From: Bimastos eiseni
Lineage: Eukaryota > Annelida > Clitellata > Crassiclitellata > Lumbricidae
DNA: 64,000 nt
Assembly (NCBI GenBank): GCA_959347315.1
Contig: OY365810.1
Coordinates: forward strand, 19,480,358 to 19,544,357
Direction of reading: 5' to 3'
Shown: one piece after another, positions 10,501 to 22,500 of the stretch
Layout of the letters: the number at the start of each line of letters is the position of its first letter
How positions within the stretch are numbered: the first letter of the stretch is position 1
Notes under the pieces: generated by a model
Told to the model about the DNA's origin: nothing
Seen by the model: the letters and a program-made list of their open reading frames with translations, nothing else
The model's database searches: none
Program-made: the position numbers and the translations under genes

Positions 10501-13500
10501 AAAATATTTTTTTTTTATAAAATGAAAGATTTTCATCAAATAAATTTAGGACAAACGGACTTACTTATAAATAAGTTATTGATTAATTAAAGAAGAACCT
10601 AATATTCCATTGAATTTTCTTTCAAATAATTATGTTAATTTATATATTTTAATTTCTTTTGGTTGCATTCCCGGGTGGCAACCAAATCAGTAATTTCCCT
10701 GCTTGAATTGGCTCCACCCATGTTCCGGTAAACATTGGAGAGTACAGACGTAATTGAGAACTTCATATTTCAAATTTTATAATAGGGTTTTACATTTTTT
10801 TTGCAAATAAGGTTATTAAATAATAAATATATCGTTATAGCCTAGAGTGCGATTATATGCTATATGAAGGATATTGCTATAGACTCTGCATTGACTATAG
10901 ATAGTTCTCAGTAGCTGTGCACGTGGCAGGTTATCTACGCTTTGCCTATGGATGGTACTTGCCGCCAGTCGCTGGCCAGATTTGCTGCTACTATTTGGTT
11001 CGTACCCGGATCTGGCAAATAGTGCATCCAAATACTCGGATTCGGTTCTGTGGAAATTGTCTACTCGGTTATGTCCTAATCACTACCATAACATGACAGT
11101 GATTCAAGAATAATATTCCACTTCTGCCTTCTATAGCAAACTTAACTATAAAGGGAATATGCTGGCTGGTTGGTGGAAATACCAGTTAGCAACATGTGCT
11201 GAAGCTTAGAAAAATGAAATTGCTAGCACTTCAGTCTTATAGCTGTCTGTCATGATAGCTCAGGGTTCTGCTCTTCTACTTTTTAGAGCCCATGTAAGAT
11301 GTTAAGTTCTGATATACCATATGATGTTATTATATTCTCCAACAAAACAGAAATTGATTTAGCTTCATTGCAAAAAATGAGACATTTTTGTTTTGCGCAT
11401 TTCTTGTCTCCAAAGCACCATGAACAAAGCCATCTGGGCAACTGGTTAACCCGTTTAGCATGGAATGATTTTTCTTACTTTTTTCCACATGTGTAACATT
11501 GTGTAATTATTTTGAGGTATTCTTCGAAAATAATAGTGATTAGAGAACGACTGTTATATATATATATTTGTAGTTTAAAAATCTCATAGCCAAAGGGTGT
11601 CAAAGAGCCGACCCGCAGGCCATTTCTGACCCGTCGACGATATATATCTGGCCAGCGGAGTCCTGTCTAAAGACAAGGCAATTGAGAATAAAAACATAAA
11701 ACCGTTAAATGACAAATGCCTAATTTGTCATTTAACACTTTTATGAGTTTTCTGTGATTTTGTAATTGATAATGCATATCAGAATCACGTTTTCAAAGAT
11801 TAATTCAGCTGTTTGTATGACCCCTCTCAGATCTACCTCAATTTCCTCACGCGCCTTCAGCACTTGTTGGAAAATATCGCTATTGGCCTGCCAACACAAA
11901 AAGGTTTGACACCCCTGTCATAGCCTATCCTTGCTATGAGGAACATAGTGTAATGTAATGTAATTGAGCATTTATATAGCACTCCTTCAAGATTTCTACT
12001 CAGGTGCTCTCTGCGCTGGTGTAGATGATGTCAAAAGTAAACATATATAGTAAAAAGTGAACCCTATTGGTTAATTTTATTATAATTTGAAATAAAAAAG
12101 AAATGTATTTTGTCTGACGTGAACCATGCTTGTGACTCATTACTTGACTGCACAAATGGCACAGGGTTTTTGGCAATCTTTGCTGTCGTCATTATTTTTC
12201 TGACAAGATAACGTTATTATAACTATGATTTAGTTTGATATCATCATCACTTCTAAATCTGACAAAATATTGTCACTTTCAAACAAAGAAACGATGCATT
12301 TTGTCATTACATAAACAACGTTTGTGACCCAGCGACTGCGCAATTACCAGCTATTTCTAGTACAAAATAAGTTTCTAATATATTATTTTTAGTCACCCCA
12401 CCAAAAATATGATGTTATTTATAATATGGAAAGCCGTTATTGCAATCCTAAAATTATAATATTTTTAATTTGCAATTAGGACAAGTTTATACTGGAGATG
12501 CAATGAGTTAATAGATCCACATTCCACAATGCATGGGCGAGTTTCCTTGGGGTTCATGCTGCACAATGATTTCCCGCGGACGATTTAACTGAAAATGCAC
12601 GGTATTAGGGGTTAATTGCAATATCTGAAATTAGTGATTACATGAAGCCTGGGGATACTTTTTGCCTTAGGCCACAGCCTGGAGGAAATCAGGGTCCGTG
12701 CTCTGCAGAACATCTTGTCAAAATTGGAGCACAGCTTACTCTGTGATGCTGACCTTGTTCAAGAAAAGCATCTTCACATTCGTCTCTTAGAATGGTTCAA
12801 CTTTTCCGACTGTCCTCACCAAGAATTGGTGCTTGGTCTGTTACTTCGCCTTTCACAGGTAAGCCTATTACGATCTTTAACTCTTTATCAATAAGCTGCA
12901 TTAGTTTTCCAGTCAGTTTTAGTGCATGCTCGTCTTTAATGGGTCAAGACAATTTTTGTGCACATTTACTTGTGTTTCTTTTGAGATTGCAGGTTTAGAG
13001 GTTTAAAACTTTATCTGTCTTATGGACTGTTCTTCTGCATACATTCATTTTGTGGCTTAGTATTGATGTGTTTTTGGTCAATGCCAGTGTGAGAAAATTT
13101 ATATTAGCCATTAGAGCTATACTGATGTAACTTTTTGCCGATCATGCCGATACCGACTATTTTGCCGATTGTGTCATTGTGTTTCCCAAGATGTTTGGTT
13201 CCAAAAGATAGACTTACAGCCTCCCTAGGATACATATGCATGTAGTTGGGGACTAATCCTAGGCAGGCAATACAGATCAGACACACCCCCTGCTGTCGAA
13301 CTGGGCCAAGGGTAATTAATGGCCAAGGAAGGGCTGGCCAATTCACAGTCACCCATCTAGTCTCAGGCAACTGAAATGTTTGGGGGAGATCTGATTGGCA
13401 GCTAGCATGTATTCATTAGGCATGCCTCCGTGATATATATTCATCGGTTTCTATGTTGAATTGACCAGCCGTTCCTTGGCTTGAATTGGCCAGCCATTCC

Positions 13501-16500
13501 TTGGCCCTTCAGCAGGCACTATGACTCACTCTGCACAAGACCTATGTTGACACGTTCCAACGGTCTATACTAGCACCCGGGTGGTCTCACCACTGGTCGG
13601 AAGAAGCCATTGGCTCGAAGACACGAAATGCTGTCCTTCACAGACCCAGTGATGTCGTCATTTTGCTTTTATAGACAAACTAATATTATAAAATAAAAAT
13701 ATTAATTTTTAATATCGGCGCCGATTTTCTTGCCGATATTCGATATTGCCAATATCTCTATAATCGGCCCGATTAATCGGCTTGATTAATCGGCCCGATT
13801 AATCGGCCGGCCGATTAATTGGTACAGCTCTAATTACTATTTGTAGCGATATCCTCAGCTCTAGACATATCTTCTTATTGTTGCATAGTCAAGCTACATT
13901 CTTTCCATACTAAACATGAACTATGTATGAACTATGTATATTGCTAAGCCATTGAACATTGGTCTACCTTGGTCCTAAGACGAGGATGGGCTAGGAACTG
14001 GGTGAAAGAGGGTCCTATAAAAGCCTGAGTGTGGCAACAGTCTTATATGTGTCCTGTCACAACAAAAGCAGTCACAAGTACAAAATATTTTTTTCTCTTT
14101 TAATTGCACCATCTTGTAGATGCAAGATTTACCTTTCCAAAACCGTTTTCCGCTTGTTTATGTCTCACATACAGACAAAGTTATAGAACTTCAAGAACGA
14201 TGGGTTACGTAAGTCGTTATCTGAGAAAACTGCGTACAAAGTTTGGTCAAATTATTTTTATAATCTCCTTAGCAACGGACATTGTTTTTGAACCGATTTA
14301 AGTGAAATTTGGCACAATTGTAGCTGCTGCGATTGAAAATGCGCTGTCCAAATATGGTGTAGATATCTCAACGAAGAAAAAAGTTATTAAAGTTATTCCA
14401 GTTTACCAACGAGAAATTATTGACACTAAAATGTCAATTTAATTAGAAAAGTCTTCGATTCTAAGAGAGGCTAAACTGCTATTTTCTGCTGAGGAATTAA
14501 GTATTGCAATACAACAATGGATAAAATTAACATTCAAATAATCAGAAAACTAAAATCAAATGACAGTTTATTCCTGTCACACTATGTTTTCGGCGTCAAC
14601 TGACAAAGACACGGGTCTTCTCCCACCACCACCTAGAGTTTAAGATGTACCAGGAACAGATGATCCTGAATCACCACAGGATGATGTGCTTCCTTTGTGT
14701 TCTGGGTCCCCTGTGGAAACATGATCTAACCCTTCAGTCAACCATCTGCAAGTGTTAAAAGGTCTTCTGCATCATGTCCAGTTTGGCGTGAAGGCAATCG
14801 GTGGCTCAGTAAGCAGTAACTTCCTTGGACAAGGTTTGAAACCATGATACAGGTCAAAAGCTGTAGTCAACCTGTCACCATTTAGTTAAGTGCAAATTGT
14901 AATCTCATGCAAACAAAGCTTGGTGCTCCTAATAATATCAAAACACTACTTCAGCATTTCAAATTTCCCAAATAACTTACTTTCTTGCTTTTCTCTATAA
15001 AATCATAGAGAACTATGCAGTTCAAATCAAACCTTTTTCATGATCCTCGATATTGGCACTACGGTAGAGCAACGTGTTGTTTTGGCAAGTCCAACACAAA
15101 TCAGTCATTGGCTTGCACGTCGTGATGAATGGAACTAGTTGAAGCCAGTACTGTTTGAAGGTCGAAAATCCAGCGACTCGTTTTCCATGTTGTTCGATGC
15201 ACGTTTTGTATATGCCGTACACTTTGGTCTTGGTGAGACTCGATGGCAGCAACTTAATATCATCCCGCTTAAATCCAAGAACCCTTCCAGGAAGCATCAT
15301 CGCATGCTCGCTGGCACAATTTGTCAGGAAGCGAATGATATCTTCAATTTCGCTAAACTGAAAGCAGTGGGTGTTGTTCTTACGTCCACCGCTTTGTTTT
15401 TCTTTTGGTGTTAAACCTTCTGTTTTATACCACTTGAGAATCCCCGTCAGTCTGTCCTGGCTAATCCCATGGATGAACTTAAAAGTTGTACGGCAGATCT
15501 GACGGCTTTCCAAATAATATGATGTTCGCTGGTGTTGACGCACCGCTTGGCTGGATTTCCTGCTGCGACAAGTCTCATCGGACATGTTTATTGCGCAAGA
15601 AATTTTGCCAAGTAGCACCAACATTTGATCCCGTGGGACAAGTGCAGCCATTTCCATTCTACGCCTGACCATGTCCTCCGGAGCATACTGGCTACTGCAT
15701 GGGAGTCCATTATTAAGTTTACATTGACATCTACAAATAAACAACCCATATAAAAATATTATTTTCTATTTATCAAATTCATTTCAGTTTGCTTTTATAA
15801 AAGCCATGCAACAAAAAAGCAAAGCCAATGCTAAAAGCCCTGCATTCAAAACAAACAGCAATTTACAAGATTTATCAACCGGTGGACTGCAATTATTGAT
15901 TAGCAAGAAGAATTGTGATAAAAAAGAAATTGCAATTGAAATACTAATTATTATTTCCTATCATTAACTTAATCAATTAATGATAAACTTGTACATTGCA
16001 CAATAAGGATTGTAAAAGATGATGTAGTGCAAGAGAGGAAATGACACAACTTTTGCATTTATACCTGAATACTTAAAGACAAGCTCAATAATACAGGTTG
16101 TAAACCTAACTGTTATGCCTAAGGTCTTATAAAAACGAGCACATTGAGAAGAGGGTCTAAACCTAGTAGCTGTGCCTGAATATTTATAAAGACAAGCTCA
16201 ACTAGAACAGGTTAATCTTTACAGTTATGCCTGAGACTTATAATAATAATTAGCTCAATTAGAGCTTAGTTTAAACTGATTTTCGTATAGGAGTCGCAGT
16301 GAATCACAAACAGTACGTGAATGTCTATTAACAAGGATCCTGTGGTGCACAGTATTTAAAAAATAATCGGGGCTTACCTGAATTCAACCGCATTCTGATA
16401 TTCGACGGCATTGTCATCAGTTACGAACTCGCTAGATGTTTTAGCGTGCGTCATGACATCTTCGAAATCCAAAACATTCATTTCATTTTCTTCTTGGTCA

Positions 16501-19500
16501 TCTGAATTGTTGTTGGCATCAGATTCTGTTCGAAAATCATCACTGAAAATCTTGCTTTCATTGCGATCGTCATCGCGATCAATGATCAAATACTCTTGCA
16601 ACAATTCGTGCACTTTTGCTCGATCCGACCCTTTAGCATTAATCAAATTCGCGATAATCTCTTCCATTTTCGAGAATGAAGTATTTCAAAATCAACAAAC
16701 TAGAATGCATTCCGTGTGTGCGTGACATTTAAAGAGACCGGGTTATACCGAGTGCGCATGTGCGTAGCTGACCTTAAAAGCATCAGCCAACCGCAGTTCA
16801 AGATTGTATCACGTGATCAAATCACGCACTTCGGTTGCTAACATTGATTGGCCATTATTTACATAAGTCGACCTCTTTTTGGGCAATCTGTGTGCGTAAT
16901 AAATAGGCTAAGGTCATATGTTATTAATAGAACAGGAAAAAGATATTCTGCTTCAAAACGAGACCATGAAGGCGGGAAATCTCGAACCATAACCAAATTA
17001 AATATGACAACAAAGATAGCGAAATTTGAACTGAAATTATGATTTTCCGTCTCGTAACATTATAGGGCTGTTGGTAAAAATCTTTTTTGAAGCCTTTATG
17101 AAGGTTTAGCAAAAGTTTTATATATTATTTGTATTAAATATATATTTTTGTAATCGTTTCTGCATTAATATCAATTACGACCGGTTTGAGGTTTCACGTC
17201 ATTTTTGGTCATTTTAAGCCTAATTGTAACCAGCAGCATGCGATTGCTTTCGAAATTTTTTTCCACATATAGACAGACTTTTGGCATACTTTCATCTAGG
17301 CCATCATCTAACATCGTCTTTATTTGATCGTTTACTTTGTCCTTTAAACTTTCTGGTACTCGATACATCTTGGGTGCTATTGGTTTCTCATTTGTCAGTT
17401 TTATTTTGTGCTTTATTAGCGTTGTTCGTCAAGTTGTCCTATAAATCGATCGGAGAATTCATTAATAACGTCAAACATATCTCTGACCTATTGAACCATT
17501 TTCGTAGTAGATTTATGTGGTATATCTTCTTTCCTTTGTCTGTGTCAATTTCATAATTGACACTGGACAGCTTCCTCAGAACTTTGAAAGGACCTTCCCA
17601 TCGGGCCAGTAATTTAGTCTCCGTTGCACGTCTTAGTAACAGAACCTCTTCATCCGGTTCTAGACTTTGATCCGAAGAGTGTTTATCATAGTAATATTTG
17701 GCAGATTGACGAGCCTGTTTTGTATTTTCTGTGGCAATTTCTGCACATCTTTGCATGTGAGTTTTCGTCATTGTCAAATATTCAACTACGCTTCTTTTAG
17801 GCATTGGTGTTTCGAGTTCTCCTGTCCACGCATATCTGAGTATTTGCAATGGGCCTATTACATCATGCGAATAAAGCAGTTAGAATGGTGCAAACCCAGT
17901 TACTGTTGATGGAACCTGTCTGCAACTGAACGCTAGAAACGGCAATGCAGCTTCCCATGTTCGTGGCTCCTCGCTTGTTACTTTCTTAAGCATATCCCTC
18001 AAAACTCTGATCATTCGTTCTGCACTCCCAGCTGTTTCATGGTGTTCAACCGTTGAGAAAATAGGACCAATACCTAGCATCTTCTCCAGTCCCTGAACCA
18101 GCTGATTCTTGAAGTGTGTCCAATTGTCAGATATAATATATCTCGGTATTCTAACCTGTGAGAAGACTTCTATCAACGCTTGGCATATCTTGTCCACTCT
18201 CATGCTTCTCAAGGCAATGAATTCTGGCCAATGATCATTTGATCAACCAAAATCAACACATGCTTCTTGCCACTACTAGAAGCAGGTGATACTGGTCTGC
18301 ACAAATCTATTACTACAGACTGGAATGGTACTTCCACTATCGGTGTCTCTTGTAACACGATGACTTATGAACGTTTTTAGTCTTCTGACATGTCGGACAA
18401 GACCTCACATACGCTGCTATTTCTTCATCCATTCCAGGCCACGTGTATTCTTTCCTTAAGCATGCGCTCGTAGCTTTTGCACCTTTATGCCCCGCCCAAT
18501 TTGAATCATGACCCAGCTCTAACAGCTGTTGTCTATGGCTGACTGGGACAACAAGTCTAAGATTCTTCGCAAAATCTTCTGCATTTTTCTCTAACTGTGT
18601 TTCTTTTCTTTTGTACAGAATGCCTTTGTTGACAATATACTGTTCGTTTTCTGTTCTAGCACGCTTCCATAAATCTGTCAACGTTGGATCTGATTCCTGT
18701 TCCTTTTTGAATTCCACTGCATCTCCTGCCAAAATACATGTTTGCATCCTTTTCATCATTAGTTACTTTCTCTCTCCCTGTTTCCTTTGCCGCTGTCTCT
18801 GCCTCTGTTTCCTTTACCTCTCCCTCTTTTTCTGCTTCCTTTGCCTCTCTTGGCTTGACCTTTGATCCATTTTCCCTTTGCAGTGTCCTATTTCCTGTTG
18901 CATCTGATATACCACGGCATCCATAGTTTTTGGTCCTGGTTGCTATCATTGTCTGTGGTGTCTAATTTATTACATCTGTCTCGCTTTCTTCTGCCTTGTG
19001 AATTGGCCAGCTATCTTCAATGCTCGTTGGCCTATTTATTTCACCTGCTTTCACAGCACCAACAGCAATGTCCATCAGATCTTTGTTTTCCACAAAAATG
19101 TCATGCCCCAGAATCATATCAACCTTTAGTCCTTCTACAACTCCTGCATTAATTACAATTTGTCGGTCTGTCCCAAACTGTGGCGATGAAATTGTAACTT
19201 CTGTCATTGCAACTTTCCCAAATGCACATTGTACATTAATGGACCTTTGTTTAGCAAATGGCTTCCCTCTTACAAAGTCGGCATTCACCAGTGTTATCTG
19301 AGAGCCTGTGTCTCTCAGTGCTTTAACATGCATTCTGTTTAACCTTAGTGGCACAAGAAAATTATTTTGATAATCAGTTATGCTGTTAAGATGTGACAGA
19401 TCATGCACAAAATTAACTCTTGCACTATCATTGTTTGGACACTGTCGCCATCTATGCGAATTTTGTCCGCAAATGAAACATCCATTTTGTGTTTTCGTGT

Positions 19501-22500
19501 TTGCTTGCCATTGGTTTGACTTATGTGTAGGCCTACTGTTGTATGCGTGATTCGTATTGATTTGCTGTACTACTACATCTTGCCTTTGAGTCTCTAGTAT
19601 CTCTGTTTTTATGCTTCGAAAGTCACAACAGATGCTGTAAGATAATCTGTTGTAGTGTTGCCTTAAAGTGGAATTCAGTAAAGCAGGAAGTAATTTCGGC
19701 CATTCAGACTGATCAATGTTGAGCAATCTTGCAACCTTTTCAAAAGAATGAAAGAATGAAATAAGCTCTTCATTTTCATGCATACTTGGTAACACATTAT
19801 TAGCTTTAGACCTACAGACTTCTGCCCTGTTCTCAACAGTATGTTCATCAATTAAGCTTTGCCTTAGTGAACCCATCTGTGCGCTTTCCCTAAGCAGCGC
19901 TAGCTCCAGTTCTAATCTCTCTCTCTCTGCTATTGCTTTTCTTTCTTCAGCAATAAAGTTTCTTTCCTCTGCCTGGGCCAGTTCAAGCTTTGACCTGTCA
20001 CTATGCCCAATCTGTTCACCTTCTCTATCTTCTATCATCTCTCCTTCTTCATCACCAAACGTCTCTTCATGCCCTTCCCCTCTTGCATGCCTTCTGTCAA
20101 ACTCCTTCAATCGTCTAATCCTTTCTTTCTTCTGAATACCTTGAGACTGTATTCCTCTTGCTAAACATTCATCCTCCAAATCCTTCTTCTTTAACATTTC
20201 AAAATCTTTAAGCAGGCTTTCTCTAGCCATTTTCTTAAGAAGAAATGATACAATAGAGTATCACTACGAAATGATTCAATAGAGTATTCACTGTCGATTT
20301 TAACAAGCAGTACACTACTAATACGCTTCACATGTAATACTCAAGATTCTGTCTATTCCTAAGTTATAACATATGATTCACATTCACCGTTTATATCAGC
20401 ATCAGAATCTGCTCACCGGATTTTGACACCTCGTACAGTCTCTTTCGTTGCTGCGGGTCAATACGGTTGAACGTTCGCTTCTGTACGTTAGAGTTCAACA
20501 AAATGACACCAGAGTCTCTTTCTGATTATTATTCTTATTATTTAGGTTAACTTCAAAATATATTAACGTAGAACAACTTAGCTTGCTACTTTAGTAACGT
20601 TCCTCATCACTCCTACTGTCGACCTTAACCAGACCTATCTCTATCGTCTTGGTCATCTGTCGTTCCAGTCGCTTCCTCGAGAGCGGATTCCTCCTGCAGT
20701 CGATTACGTCCTCTGTCGTGCACCTGACGCCTTCTGAGAGTGAATCCTGACTCTCGATTTCTCCCATCTTTTATACCCTTGCTTGCATCCTCCCATTATG
20801 GTCCTTCTACCTCATGTCTATCCTTATTTGGTTATTTGTCCCAATTGTATCCTTATTTGGTCGTCTTACATCAAATCTCTCAGGCGCTCAGCCCATCGCT
20901 CTTCCTCGATACCCAGTCGTTTTAACCTATCCTAGCCCGACATTCGCTCTTGCCTCAGCCATATTTGGTCATAATGCCCGTCTCTCCAACTGTCTCGGCC
21001 CATGCACTCGCCCACGCTGATTCACTTGGTTGTGCCTACTGTCTGTCAGTCTCTGTCTATGCATATATTTATATATATTTACTACTGTAGATAGGCCTAT
21101 AATGTTTGTCTTTATATATACCGTTCATATCTATAGCTATAGTGTTCGCAATTTTAGTTTATACAGTACTTGACATTATATTATATTGTTCATTACAGTT
21201 ATAAACTTGACAAATAAAAAATGTATTGGATTATTGCATTCACTGCAATTTTACTACCATGCATTTCACTTCTTGCCATTTGATAATCCACTCACTTCAT
21301 GCATAGCATCACAATCAATCATTAATTAACAGAACAATTTGTAATTTGTTGCTGGTAATTATTTTATTAAATGAATCAGAGTAGGCCTACATACTCGATC
21401 TGGAGAAGGCTATAAGGATTTGATAGATGGCGCTTCGGCGTGTTGACACCGACTCAACCCGGCTGTGCTATTTTCTCAGTTTATGTGCTAATTTTCGTGT
21501 TTATACACTCAATATGTCACTTCTCTGTTTCATAGTTAATCCAGGTGACTCTGGCAGTGGATATAGCGTTGCTTTTTGCGTTTTGGTAAGCTATATAGAG
21601 TGGACTTTGTAGAGCCACTATGTCACACTTGGGTGACGGACCTACAAACATGGAAAGGCCCCCTTTTGCGTACACGTCAGACTCAATTCGTTTGCTATAC
21701 GCACCTACCTTGTGTATTCAGAGAGATACACGGAAAATAGTTTTCAGACTCAGGAGATGGCGACCTGCGTCGACGTCTCGTCTGAACCGCCTTCCTCCTC
21801 AAATGGCTCATTCCGCCGATTGGCCTTCGGAGGAGAGCCACCAGACAGTTCCCATTTCCGCCTCAACGCCTGACCCGTCCTTGGACCGATCTTCGCCTGC
21901 CGTCTCCAATTGAGTCTGTCTCGCTATCTGGAACATTCACTCGCTACGAAACAAGTTTATAGCCATGGCTGATGTGATACTCTCGAATAATCTCGATCTT
22001 CTCCTCGTCACAGAATTCTGGCACCATTCCTTAATGGATGTGGCAGTGCGTCGCTCCTCGACTGTCCGCGATCTGATGCTCGGGATGGAGACTGTCATGG
22101 AGGCGGAATCGTCGTCTTTCATCAGACCGCTCTCCCAGTGTGGAGGATAACAATACCCGTCCTCCCGCTACCTTTGAGGTCCTCACCGTGGCAGTCACAT
22201 CGTCTCAGAGCCCTCTAACTGTTCTGACCATCTACCGTCCATGCTCAGAGCCACCGTCGTTGGCATTGTTTAACGAGTTCACCACGCTGCTCGAGCGGTT
22301 TGCTGTTCACAGCACGCAACTGATCGTAGCCGGTGACCTGAATCTCTATCTTGAAGATCCAACGCTGCCTGCAACAACGAAATTTGGAGCTGTCATTGAG
22401 CAATTTGGCTTGGTGCAGCATATCACTGAACCGACCCATCAGTACGGAGGTTGGCTCGATGTACTCATCACCAGAGACAACTGCCCGCTGGTCGAATTCA

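Larger units (their letters stand above)
17165..20230 (-). mobile_element. Gmr1-like Ty3/gypsy LTR retrotransposon, 3'-truncated
   Basis: On the minus strand the order is Gag, protease (20230-18962), integrase zinc finger (18759-18337), integrase core (about 18310-17880), integrase C-terminus (17849-17439), then the start of reverse transcriptase (17368-17171). Only about 200 bp separate protease from integrase, too little for RT-RNase H. Integrase before RT is the copia-like order known among gypsy elements from the Gmr1 clade. The element stops within RT, and no 3' LTR follows. Frames are broken after the protease. Confidence 0.75.
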
